Shown here: positions 34,051 through 47,300 of the stretch, in pieces
How the letters are laid out: each line of letters begins with the position of its first letter
How positions within the stretch are numbered: the stretch's first letter is position 1
NCBI GenBank assembly: GCA_000611775.1
Contig: KK106981.1
Span: forward strand, 8,665,431 to 8,729,430
DNA length: 64,000 nucleotides
Direction: 5' to 3'
Source of the DNA: Umbilicaria muhlenbergii
Lineage: Eukaryota; Ascomycota; Lecanoromycetes; Umbilicariales; Umbilicariaceae
Made by a program: the position numbers and the translations under genes
The notes under the pieces: model-generated
The model's input: the letters and a program-made list of their open reading frames with translations, nothing else
Told to the model about the DNA's origin: nothing
The model's database searches: none

Positions 34051-37000
34051 TTGTCCTCTTTCTTTAAAAGCTCATGCCTTCATGAGTATGATGACATTCA
34101 CAGTTGCAAGCCTTCACTGAGAAGTGCTTCACAATGCACTGATAACAGTAAAAAAAATGACCCTGTAGATCAGAAAAAAAAATTAAAATCATAAAAAAAA
34201 AAATATGTTGCAGAGCTCATTAAAACTCAGTGAGAAAAAAAGTCTCCCTTCACAAGATGTTTGTGAAGTTATGATTGATTTATACACTGACTCAGTGTTT
34301 ATAATGATTGTTGCTCATTTGTAAGCCTGTTCAGCTGTTCACAAGATTATTCAGATTCACTTTGTCAAGCATTATGAATGACCCGTGCAGATCATAAGGT
34401 CAGAGTTTTCACTGTCAACAACCTTCACAACTTCAATCTTTCACCTCTCATCAGATAAGTTCATGATCATGATTCTTGTGATGTTTTATCCTCATGATGC
34501 TTGTTTTCACAATGCTTGCCTTCATGATGCTTACCTTCATGATACCTTTTCATTAACAGCAGTACAGCTCATCATGCTTCACATCAGTCACATCATCAAC
34601 ATTCTCAGGCAAATCATCTGTGATTCTCATTTGTTTCCTCTGTTCATGCAGGCCTCTGACTCAGCCCCTCATAATTAAACCTTTCATGAGGTAGCCCTTC
34701 ACAGGGAGGCTCAGCTTCATGATTATGTCATCTCACAGCAGCTTGTTCAGCTCACTGATCATGAGCAAGATCATGAGATGATCTATAAGTGACTTTTATG
34801 ATCACTTTTCATGAGAACGCTTCATGACTGATCTTCATGATAATAATCATAAAGACTGAGGACATCTCTCCTCATGTCATCAAGTGCACAGAGTGTCATC
34901 AGCACATCAGTAAGACCTGCATCTTCTCATGTATGACTTTATGATACATTTTCATGAAGCACTTTTGCTAACTGTTCACAGCTTTATCTTCATCACCTTT
35001 GACCTCATCATCTTCCTCACAGGAACTGAGTCTGCTTTCATCTTCACTTTCACCCTCAGTCAACCCTGACCCTGAGGGTCACAAGGAGGCGCGCAAGGCG
35101 TGCAAGTGAAAAAAATGTTAAATGAGCAAGGCTCATAAAGCTGTCATGATCACTGTCTAGGCTCAACACCTCTGTGAAGGTGAAAACTCATGAGCTTCAC
35201 TGAAGAGAAATACTGCTGTGACAAATTAATGATGATTGAGATGTTTAAGCTCTTTCAGAGGTAAATATCAGCTCCTGTGAGGTTTATCTCTCACAGAACT
35301 TTAGCTCTGAGTTGAACCTCTTCATGATGTTAAGAATTAATAAGCTTCAACAAGCTGAAGTCAGCATGACTCATTCCTTCATGAGTCTTCAGGCTTTGTG
35401 AAGTGATTTCACTTTCAGTCCTTTGATAATTTAGTGCTCTGATGAGCAGAAGGGATCTTAACCCTTTGTTTAATTTCCTCATGAACATGTACTGATATTA
35501 ATTATGACTCACAGAGTCTCAGAGAAGTCCTCATGAAACTTCTTAATCAATTTCTTGAAGTTGCAGATGTTATTCACAGGCTCTTAAGTAATCTCTGAGA
35601 ATTTCTTTCACATAATGTGATATTGTAGAACAGGTTTATCCTCAGGGCTGATCACAATTCATGAGATTATTATAACCTCAACCTCTCACTTCCTTTCAGC
35701 TGAGTTTTTTGTAAGATGAAGTGATTTAAACTCTGATGTATTCTCACCTGCTCACGGTTTATGATCATGAAGCAGGTTAACATGAAACACATTATGAATG
35801 CAAAGTTCCTCTGATAGTTTCAGCTGATAAACAACATTCTCAATCTTTTTTACAATCTGAAAGGGTTCATAACACTGTCAATTCAGTTTTCATGAGAATC
35901 ACTTCAGGGTTATATTTTTAACCTTTAATCAGACTAACTGTTCAACTTTATAAATCACATCAAGGTGAGACTGATTGTAATGCTTAGCTTGATACTCTTG
36001 AGACTTTGCAAGAGCTCTGCAGACTTTTATTTAAATTTTATGAAGATGCTTCACAAGCTGCTCAGCTTCAGTGATAATTTCTTTAACTGCAGAGTACTTC
36101 ATGAGTTCCTTCACAGTGAGCATATTCAATCTAGGTATGAAGTCATAAACAATCTTAAATAATGCCTTTTCAGTAGAAGAGTGTAGACTCATGTTGTATG
36201 CAAACTCAATTAATGTTAAAAGTGAGGCTCAATTGTTCTGTTGATAATTAATATAACTTCACAGGTACTGTTTCAGCATGTTATTTTATTATTCAGTCTG
36301 CTCATCAGTTTGTGAATGAAAGGCAGTGCTCAACCAGTGATTAATCTTCAATATGAACATCAGGTTGACTCAGAGTCATGAGGTAAAAACAGATTCACAA
36401 TCTGAAATTAAAGCTTAAATGACTTCATGCAGTTTAACAATCTCTTTAACAAAGGTCTTCACAAGTTGATCAGCAGTTCAGTCCTTTCTGACTGAAATAT
36501 AATGTGTCATTTTTGAGAATTTGCACATCATCATCAGTATGGCATCATACACACTCTCATAAGCATAACTCTCTGAAAGATCAATTATAAAGTTTAAGGT
36601 GAGTACCTCTCAGAGTCTCTTCAGAATAAGTATGAGTTGTAATAATTTAAATTATCTTTCATGAATGACTCTGACTCCTTGATAAACAAGACAAGAATTG
36701 TAGTATTCTTGAATTTGCTTTCACATGTTTAGTCAGTAGTACTTTGCATGTATTAAGATAAAGGTTTTCTCTGTCATGAGGTGATTTGCAAGTGACTCAT
36801 CATGATGCTTCTTAATAATCTCAAGTCATAATGACTCCGCATGAGGTATATAAAGCACTGAGTTAAAGTATAAAAGGTCATTCTTTCATGATTAAAGTAA
36901 ATGAGAACCTGACATTTTTGAATTAACTTCATGAGCAGTGATCTGTTTCAGCATATGCTTCATGAGGGGATCAATTCACAAGAACTCAGGTAACATTTTA

Positions 37001-40000
37001 ATGAAAGAGATGTTAATCTTTTTATAAGATCTTTCATTTAAAACAACCTCAGAGGCCTGTTTCTGTTGATTTCACTGTCAGGAACTTGTTGTGCCTGCAA
37101 TTAATACCTCATGAAGATGTACCTCCTGAGTTAATAAGTCATCTTTAAGCTCAACTGAAATTAAAGTTACTGTCAGAAACAGCATCTGTTGCAATATTAA
37201 AACATTCTCAGTTTGATTCTCTTGTTTCACTTCACATTAATGATCAGGTCTTCATGAAGGGCTGTCAACAGAATTTAAATTTCTCTTTTAATAAGTGATA
37301 ACAAAATCATAAGTTGATAAAGTCAACACTCATTAAACCTGTCTTCATGAGAGCTTATGAGTAGTTATAAAACTTCACAAGCTCAAATGATCTGATAGCA
37401 CTTCAACTGAATGAGTGAATCCTTTTAAATAATGCTGTCAATGATGAAAACTCTCAACTATCATGAGCAGCTCTTCATCATGAGTTTCATACTTTTATTT
37501 CATGAGTATCATCTTTCATGAGAAGTAGGCTGTAACTCTTTACTCATTAAGATGCTTTTGTGAGAGAATGCTTAAAATCACATACCCTGAGGCATCTGTT
37601 TCAAGTCATATTGATAATGTGATGTTGAAATGCTGCAGAAATGAAGTGATAATGAAAGTCTGCACAAGAACCTTAAAAGTAATCTGTGCCTTCAAAGACA
37701 GAAAGCCTGCCCTTCATGAGATTAACTTTTTATTTGATTTTGCATTAAACCCTTTAATGATCTTCATGAGAGGTGCAGTGATACATGAAAAGCTCTGTAT
37801 GAACCTTCAGTAGAAGTTCATGAAGCTCAGAAATGTTTACACTTCATGCACACTTTCTGACTCTGATCAGTTGACAATGATGAATATGTGATTCATCTTC
37901 ATTTCAACCTTCATATCTGTGATAATGTATCTCAAGAAGGGCACACGCTTCACATTAAATAAGTATTTAAAAAGCTTTGTGAACAACCTTGTCATGAGCA
38001 GAGCTTTCAAGATAATTTGAACATGCTGTTCATACTGACTCTCTTCTGTTGAGTAAATCAGTATATCATTTAAGAATATAATCATGAAGATGTTTAAATG
38101 TTCATGAAGGACTTTATGAATATAAGACTGAAAACTCACAGAAGCATTAATAAGCTCAAAAAGCATAATTAAATATTCATACAGCTTGTACTTAATATGA
38201 AAGGCTGTCTTTTACTCATCATCCTCATGTATGCAGATGTGATAGTAGGTGTTTTTAACATCAATCTTTGTAAAGATCTGAGCATCATAGACATGATTCA
38301 TGATCTCATCAATTAATGATAAAGGGTATCAGTTCTTTTAAGTAATAGCATTTAACCTTTGATAATTCATGCAGAGCTGCAAGCCTTCATCATCTTTAAA
38401 TGCAAAAAGCACTGATGCTCTCATGAAAGATTGTAACAGCTGAATAAACTCATTCATGAGGTTGATATTTAAATACTTTCATAGTACAGTCAACTCCTTC
38501 ATGAAAAGATTGTACAGAGGGTTAAAAGATGATGTTGTTCTCTTCAGCAGATTAATTGAGTGATCTCTTTTGTGATGAGGAGGCAGAGTTTTCACTTAAG
38601 TTTCTGAAAAGATCTTCATGAGGCTCTTGTAGGCTTCAGGAATCAGGTTCATGAAATTTTTTAATTTATTAAAGTTTATCACCTGCAATTCTTGCATCAT
38701 GTAGTTCACTTTAAGATCTCTGAGTTTTCTCATGAAGTCTTCTATGATGATCTTTTTTAATAATAAAGTTGTTAAGAAGTTCTCTGCATCTGATCTTCAT
38801 TATACTGTAAGATTGATGAAGTCAACCTTCAGATTATTTCATCATAATCATGATAATCTTAAGATTACTGGCATCTTTAAGTCAGCAGAGGTAAAAGATT
38901 CATAAGTTTATTTTCAGACTCTGAAAGAGTCCTGAATCTCTACTACTTCATGATAAATAAAATAAGTCTGCAAGGTATCTTCTTCAGCATGACAAAGCAG
39001 TAACATCTTAAAGACTGAAGATAAACTCTTCATAATATTCTTGCAAAGAAGATTGAGGTCATTAACATTGTTAAGAACAGCTGAAAGTGATCTTTCTACA
39101 AGATGTACTGTGAGTCATAATCATGTCTTCATTTTAAAAAATGCATCTTTCTTTGATCTTGACTTCATGATGACCTTCATGATAACCTCAGAGACTGTCA
39201 TGACATGATTATTATTATTAATTAAACTGATTAATAAAGTCCTGCTCACAGTGTTGTTTGACTTCTTCTTAAAACAGTTCAGTTCTTTATGTCTGTGCTT
39301 ATCACAGTAGTTGCAGTCTTCATTAAAAAACACTCCTCATGAGGATTCTGAATTGTGCAGTGTAATGATGATAAATGTTGTAAGTTTGTGATCCTTCTGC
39401 TTCATGACATTCATAGAAGTGCTTTCATTGAAGTCACTATTCATGATTATTGCCTGTGAGTGAGTTTCAGTCTCAATGCTGAGATGAAGTTTCTTCATGA
39501 GTGTAATCAAATCTTCATGAGAGTTTGAAAACACAGGGTGTTCATGAATCTTCTGCTTCATGATGTGATTCAGGCCCTTGAAGAAGATCATTAACTGAAT
39601 TTAATGATAATCCTTCACCTCATTTTTTATTTAAATCAGAAGTTCATCTGACCTGTGAAAATACTCATCATCAGATTCACTGTTTAACTTGTGACAATTC
39701 ATTTAATTCATTCATGTGTTATACATCTGATTATCATGATTTTTTAAAAAAGACTTTAAAAAGTCTTTCTGACTTTCTCAGGTATTTTTCAAGCTTTTTT
39801 CTTCATGATATGTGACTCATCACTCTGTAATCTTGTAGTTCAGATATTGATCTGACTCTTCAAGGTGAAGCTTCATGAGAAGGTGCTTAATTTGATGTAC
39901 ATACTGCTGAAAGTGAGGGTAGTTCTTCATATGATAGAGGTCTTCATCTTTGACTCACTTTTCATAGCAGGTGTGTTTCAAAGTTGAAGATAAATTTGAT

Positions 40001-40235
40001 GTAAATCATCTGTGAGCTTTAAACTCAGTCTGCTTAGTATGTTTCTTCTCACTCATGAGTTGAATCTTCACAAGTTGAATTTTGATATTCATCATGATGA
40101 ACTCCTCAGAGAATGTAGAAGTGACGTGTCATGATTAAGAGTCAGAGATGATAAAATCATCATTAACTGTTGCTTGTGAAGTTTCTGAAGCAGTTTGTGA
40201 AATCATTGTGAAGGAATGAATTGAAGTAATAAAAT

Positions 40236-40690
40236 TGTAAATGTATTATCATGAGGTAATATCTTAACTAAGGAATTATAAAGCTATGTGACAATAATAA
40301 CTTAAGCTTATAGTTGATGATTCACAATAGTATGATATTGCTATTAGGTAGAGAATTATTATTAAAAAAGAAAGTGAGACATGCTTTGACCTCATAATAT
40401 ATCTCTTCTAAAGTTAACCTGCTTGAGAAAGATCTCATGAAGCAGTCACCTTGATGAAGCTGTCTTCATGAGGTGTTCATTACTGAATCACACCTTCATG
40501 AGGTGTCATCAATGATGTTAACTTCTTTAATCACTTTCATGAAGTGTCAGGAGTGATGTCTATTGACTGAGCTTTCTCATGAGGTTGATTCACTAATGAA
40601 AGTTACCTTCACAAGGTTGCACTGTTGTTAAATATAATCTTTCTTATTTTAAACTAGCACTTGATGAGTTCTGTACATCAGATGCTCATA
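40236..40690 (-). repeat. 5' LTR of element E (455 bp)
   Basis: In + orientation TGTAAATGTATTATC to GATGCTCATA, followed by the duplication TTCTC. Confidence 0.9.
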
Positions 40691-43305
40691 TTCTCTCTTT
40701 TAAATATCATGATCTGATTGATGTCTTTTTTAAAAAAGCTGCAAATGAACTCCCTTCACATCAACTTTATGATCACAAGATTGTCTTAAAGGGTGAGCAA
40801 AAGCTAAAATACACATCTTTTTACAATATGTCACATGAAGAACTGATAGTGATGAAGAACTACATAGAAGATAACTTATAAAAAAGTTTCATTGAAGTCA
40901 GTCAATCATCAATAGCCTCACTGATTCTGTTTATATGAAAGAAAGATGAGTCTTTATGACTGTGCATTAACTACTGAAAGCTGAATTCAATTATGAAGAA
41001 AGACTGATACTCATTATCTTTAATTGAGGAAACCCTGACTCAGATTTTAAAGACAAAATACTTCATCAAGATTGATATACAACAGGTATTTCATTACATA
41101 TGAATGAATCCTGAATCTGAAGACCTGATAATCTTTTAAACAAGACATGATTCTTATAAATATAAGATCTTGCCTTTCAAACTCACTAATGAATCAGTCA
41201 CCTTTCAGTACTTTATTAATGATGTATTATTTAATTTATTGAACATATGCTGTACAACATATTTAAATGATATCTTGATTTATTCAGAGTTCTTGTCTGA
41301 ATATTAAACTCATGTTTGAACTGTTCTAGAACAACTGAGAAAAGCAAATTTACAAATTAAAATCAAAAAGTGTAAATTTCACAAGACTGAAACTCAATAC
41401 TTAAAACTGATCATAAGATGTCATGACATTCAAATGAATCTTAAAAAGATCACAGTCATTAAGATTTAAAAGATATCAATTAATTTAAAACAGCTGCAGG
41501 CATTCTTAGGTTTTTGTAACTTTTACTGATAATTCATAGAGGAATATTCTAAAATTATAAAATCTTTAATCAGACTGATAAGCAAGAACATACTCTTTAA
41601 TATGTAAACTGAACAATGTCTTTAAGCATTTAATAAACTAAAGAACTGACTGATTAATATGTTAATATTACAACACTTTGATTGAATTTGAACATGTTAT
41701 CTTAAATGTGATTCATCTGATTTGATATTCACAGGAGTACTATCTCAGAAAGATGATTAAAAATTAATGCATTCAATGACATTTTTCTTTAAGAAACTCA
41801 TATCAGCTAAATGTAATTATGAAATCTATAACAAGGGATTGTTGACTATCATTTAAAGTTTAAAAGAATGACATGCTAAATTAACAAAAACAGAGGATTT
41901 AATTTAAATTTTAATAAATCATAAAGCCCTGAAGTACTTTATAATGATCAAGAAATTAACTCACAGACAAGTCAGATGAGCTGAATTTCTCTTATAATTC
42001 AACTTTGTGATCACTTATCAAACAGGCAAGGAAAATAAAAAGGTGAATGCACTCATTAAACACTTAAATGATTAATTAAAGAAGAATGAGGATGATGAGT
42101 GATTATAATATTAATCTTAAATCATGCTACTGAGTCACTGCTTAAACTCATGCATTATTATTAAACAAAAGAAAAAAGCTCCTCATCTTTTAAAATCAAC
42201 TCTGAATAAATCAGCCTTGAACAAATCAACTGAACAGACTTTAAATGAAACTTTAAATGAGTTGATTACCTGTTATGTGAAAGCAGATGATTTCTGCCAG
42301 GAAATTCTAAGCATATTACAGATCAAAACAAGATATTTAATAAAAATCTCTCTTAATGACTGCACTGAAGACACAGGCTGACTGCTTTATTAAAAACATG
42401 TATGAGTCTCAGGCATTAATAATGATCTGAATCAGAATGAATTATGATGATGATTAATTCAAGAAGCTCATAAACAGCTGATGATAAAACATATTAAACA
42501 TTAAAAGACTCTGAAACTGCTTGCACACTTCTACTACTGACTCTGAATGAATTAAACAATAAGTCAGTTTGTTTAAAATTGCCACATCTGCCGCTGAACA
42601 AAGAACATGAATGAGTAGTATTAAGAAGTCTTGAAATCACTTTTAATTTCAAGTCATTCATGACAAGATATTTCACTCAACTTGATTATCAAGTTATTTA
42701 AAAGTGAAGGATTCAACACAATCCTGATAATTATTTGCAGATTAATCAAGAAGAGACATTATATCTTTTATTCAACAGATAAAAATGAGAGAATGTTAAT
42801 AAAATACATCATAAAATTATTGCTTCACAATGTATGAAGATTTCATGAGTTATCACAAACAATAACATCAGACCACAGGTCACAATTTATCATATTACTT
42901 TGAAAATACTTGTGTGAATGATTTTAAATCAGATTAAAACCTTCAACTGCTTTTCATCCTGAGACAGACAGGCAGTCTGAAAATGTAAATATAAATATTA
43001 AACACTATCTTAAAGCATTTGTGAATTATCAGCAAGATGACTGAGCTAAATGACTGTTAATGATTAAGTTTACAGTCAACAATGCAGATTCTGACTTCAT
43101 CAAAGTTTCATTATTCTTTGTGAATAAAGAATATCTCTCTTGAATGAACTTCAACTCTGAATGATTGATCACTTCACTGCTGACAAGAGAATAAATTCTG
43201 AAGGAAAAGGCTGATTTCATAACAAATTATATGAAGGTTCTACATGTGATGTTATAAAAGAACATGACAGCAGCATAACTTCAACAAGAAGATTTCATGA
43301 ACAGA
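40691..43305 (+). mobile_element. Fossil F, third piece: RT, RNase H, integrase
   Basis: Continues F after element E. Reverse transcriptase about 40700-41520 (starts KYHDLIDVFFKK-like; TYLNDILIYSE block near 41258-41290), RNase H about 41690-42000, integrase about 42730-43250. It is nearly the same as the reverse transcriptase of fossil G at 53800-53085. The integrase side fades out near 43305, where fossil I begins on the other strand; no 3' LTR of F is present, so F is truncated there. Confidence 0.8.
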
Positions 43306-43941
43306 ATTTAAATATTAACCTCATATTAATGAAAGAGGGTATTAATTTTATTTAATGAGAGCATTGAGCTTTTGATAATTCATGCAGAATCATAAGTCAC
43401 TGTTTGCCTTCAAGATGAACAACATCAGTGAGGTGTAAACTGCCTTGCTGAGGATAATAAAGTCTTTGAGGAGGTTTTCATTAAGATACTTAATCTTTTA
43501 AAGCTTGTAGAGTGACATGCAGTAAGTCTGACTTTAAGGTGAAGTGACATCACTCATCAGCTCAATTTTGTGATCATAAAGATGATGAGATGAAAGCTTG
43601 CTGACCTTGAAGTGATCAAAAACATCAAGGTACTCATGATATTTTGAAGACAACTTTTAATGTATCTTCTTAAGATGTTCAGATGTGTTCATCTTGAGAT
43701 TTATTTCCTTTAAATAATACTTTCAATTCAACATCAGTTGTCTGTCAATGTTTTTCATCAACATAATGAATAAGTGTATCTTCTCTTGATGAATCAGCAC
43801 TACATATGAAGCTGCTCTCACACTGTGAACAGAGAATGCATCATCATCAGCAGTCAAAGAAAGTTGAAGCAGAATTTTAAAAGTTGTCTGAATAATTCAA
43901 GAAACTGTTCAGGAAGGTGAAGTGAAAAATGTTAAAACTCT
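43306..43941 (-). mobile_element. Fossil I, second piece: start of reverse transcriptase
   Basis: The minus-strand reading shows KYHEYLDVFDHFKVSKLSSH near 43650-43590 and a block near 43440-43340 like the KxNDLRFCMDYRxLN region of Ty3/gypsy reverse transcriptase. It is cut on the left near 43306 by the end of fossil F, and on the right by element J. Boundaries are approximate. Confidence 0.65.
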
Positions 43942-44335
43942 CACATTATAATATTAACAAAGTATGCAGTGTGAGTATACACATGATATTATTCATCTTG
44001 CTCACCTTGCTCACCTGTTGAGCATGATGAGCATGAAGTGTTACATCATGTTGCTCACCTTGCTCACTGAGATGAGCATGATGAGCACACTGAGCACATG
44101 AGTCTCTTATAGTCTATATAATCACAGGTAGATTCATAGTTAAAAGCTCATGCTCAACTCATATATTAAATGCAATCTCTTAAGTCTATGACTACTAATT
44201 CCCTCACTTGGTCTTAACTTTAAAGGTCATTACATGATCATGATAATTCATTGAATCTTGTTTAGTTCATTGAATCATATTTATAGTTCATTGAATGATA
44301 ATATCACTTCAATCACTATGACATCATCTGTTACA
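43942..44335 (+). repeat. 5' LTR of element J (394 bp), left edge uncertain
   Basis: Aligns to 50037-50430. The expected TG start is not preserved, so the edge may be off by a few bases. Inside are two adjacent inverted arrangements of TTGCTCACCT and TGAGCATGATGAGCA at about 43997-44032 and 44051-44086. Confidence 0.85.
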
Positions 44336-47300
44336 CTTTGAGCATCAATTTATGAAGTATCAGTCATGCAATGAACTGACTCATCAGTCTCATGATGTCT
44401 GCTTTCACTGAGAGAGGTTGATCAGTCACAGCACAACCCTCTGACAAAGTAATCTGAGTTAAAATTTCATTACTGAATAAGTTTCTTAATGAGAGAAGAA
44501 TGTTAAACTTGTTCTTCACTCAACTTGACATGTACCTGTGATTCAACAAGACTCTATTTGTTTTGAAATCAGAGAAGATGTTGTTCACTTCCTCATTTCT
44601 GAGGTTGAATGCTTTAAACTGATTTGAATCTATCCTTCAAGATTACCTTGATAATAAAAGTGAAGATCAGGATGACCTGACTAATGAGATCTTTCACAAA
44701 CTAAAGAAATTCAAAAAGCAGATAAGAATAATATTCAGGACAGTTGATGAAGAGAGAATAACAAAGTGAGAAATCTGTAATATTCAGCAGAAAAAAGCAG
44801 CTGCTATGTACATGACAAACTTTCAAAGACTCACCTCACATATGAATTGAGATGATATTGCTTTGACGGCGCAATATTATAAGGGATTGAAGGATGTGAT
44901 AAAGGATGAGATCTTAAAAGCTGAACACTCTGTCACACTCTCAGAAATGATTGAATGATCAATCATCATCAACAACTGAGCTTACAAATGAAGTTTAAAA
45001 AAGAGTCATAAGATTCTCATACCTTGAAGGGCTGAAAAGAACTGTGAATGACAATACAATGACAAACTCTACTACAGGCCTCAACTCATGAAAATTGATA
45101 CAATAGTTCAAAAAAACCGTTTTCAGTGAAAGAATGACTCAGGCAAGAAAGAGAGAACTCATGAAAACAACTGTTATAACTGTGAAAAGCTGAGACACTT
45201 TGCCTGTGACTGTTGAGTCTCAGGAAAAATCATTCAACTCAGAAAGACATACACTGTCATGCAAGAAGCAAAGGACAGGAAAGAATATAACATTATGTCT
45301 TAAACAGCATGTTATGATGATGCTTGTTAAATACATCAGAGTGACAAAGATGACTCTGAATGATTTTCATGTCAATGAAAAGAAATAAAAGATTACATCA
45401 TGACTTCTCAGGTGAGCCTGATCATCATTTTAAAGAAACAGCAAAATTGATGTGATCAATTCAGTCAAGAAGGAAACTATGTTGACAGTGATGATGTCAT
45501 GCCTTCATTCAATGATGAAGAAGACTTCATGAAAGTAGCAGACTTCAAAGATTCAGAAGAGTTCATGAAAAAGAATGATGATATCTGAGCATTCACCCGT
45601 GAAGAACAGTGATTGAAAACTTATAAGAAAGTGTTCAATCTCATGAAGAAGTCTCTTGAGAATGATGAAGAACATGTGAGCCTGTTGCAAGAACACATCC
45701 TGTGAATGATTAAAAACACATTCACTCAGAAGAGAGAAGTCAGGGACATAAATTATCAAGACATAATTAAAGAAACTTCATCAAAAGGTTTCAAGTTCAT
45801 CACTGAAGAAGAGTACATTACCCTTGATGAAGCTCACATCTCAAGGAAGTTGAGGATAAAAGTTTAAGACCTCTGAAGTGAATACTTAAAGCTGAATTCA
45901 GTATGATATTTAAACAAGAAAGTCAAACCTGAAGACTTTAAATATGTAAAGAAGAACCTGAGGTTTTTTTCTTTTAATTCAAAAAACTAAAAGACCCTTC
46001 AGGTCAGAGGCTCTCAGAGATACTTATTTTAAAGTCTTCAGAAGACATGATTGCTAAAGAAATCATTATCACAGCAGATGCAGACAACTTTCATGTATGA
46101 ATTAAAGTGAAAGGCCACTCAGCCTGACTGTTAATAAACAGTGACTGTACAGAGAACTTCATAAACTCATGATTCATCATGAAAAAAGGAATCAAAGTTC
46201 AGAAGAAGCAAAATCCTTACTTGCTTTAAAAGTTTAATGAAACCCTTATGAAACACAATAATGAACTCATGAATGAAGAAATGATCCTGATATTCATTCA
46301 GTTGAGTCAACACTGAGAAAAAATCAGTTTCAACATCATGAAGCAGTCAGGAAGCAATATAATTTTAAGTATATTTTAACTCTGAAAGATCAATCTGATG
46401 ATCAATTGAGCTGAGAATAAGATATACTTCATGAAGAGCAGTACTCTCATGAAGTTGTATTCAATCCTGAAATCACCTGAAGGAGTGAAAGTCTTCACTA
46501 TGACAGCAGAAGAGACATGTGAGGAGTTAAAGAATTTTAATGCAAAGATACTGTGAACTAAATGAGTTGATGATGACTGAGATCTTATTATCAAGTTATC
46601 TATCCCTAAAGAATACAAAGACTTTGAAGAGTTGTTTACAGCAGTAAAGAAACAGAACGCCTTGCTGAAATATTAAAAATGAAATCATGAAATCAAAATC
46701 ATAAAAGGTTGCAAACTGATGAAGCAACTTATCTACTCATTGTCACCTCAGAAGTTAAATGCATTGTGAGAATATTTAAAGAAGAACTTATGAAAAGGAT
46801 TCATTTAAAAATCTCAGTCTTCAGCTGAATATCTGATATTGTTTGTCTCAAAATCTGATGAATCATTGAGGTTGTGTGTTGACTACAGGGCACTAAACAA
46901 CATAATGATCAAGAACAGTTACTCATTACTGCTTATGTCAAAACTGCAGGACAGATTTCAGAGAGTGTAATGATTCATGAAGTTCAACATTTCAAGAGCA
47001 TTCAATCAAATACAGATAAAAGAAGGTGATGAATGAAAAACAGTGTTTTGAACATGCTCAGAGCTGTATGAGTACTTGATAATGCTGTTTGAATTAATTA
47101 ATGCCCCCGCAACTTTTCAGGCCTTCATCAACAACATTTTGTGACAGTATTTAAATCAGTTCATGATCATCTACCTCAACAACATACTGATATACTTGAA
47201 AATGAGAGAACAACATGTTAAACATGTTTAAAAAGTTTTATAAGTGTTAAAGGACGCTGACCTGTGAGTTAAGCTGAAGAAGAGTCTTTTTCATGTTAAA

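Larger units (their letters stand above)
33596..40690 (-). mobile_element. Element E: Ty3/gypsy with two LTRs, inserted in fossil F
   Basis: 7.1 kb, minus strand, flanked by the perfect duplication TTCTC (33591-33595 and 40691-40695). Parts from its 5' end: LTR 40236-40690; gag about 40150-39100 with a CNYCDKHRHKELNC zinc knuckle near 39275-39315; reverse transcriptase about 38560-37870 (IIFLNDILIYS block near 38060); RNase H about 37700-37380; integrase zinc-binding part about 36850-36640 and core about 36620-36250; and a 3' region from about 35900 to 34051 without recognisable genes. Broken by dozens of disruptions. It interrupts F between protease and reverse transcriptase, so it is younger than F. 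Confidence 0.88.
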
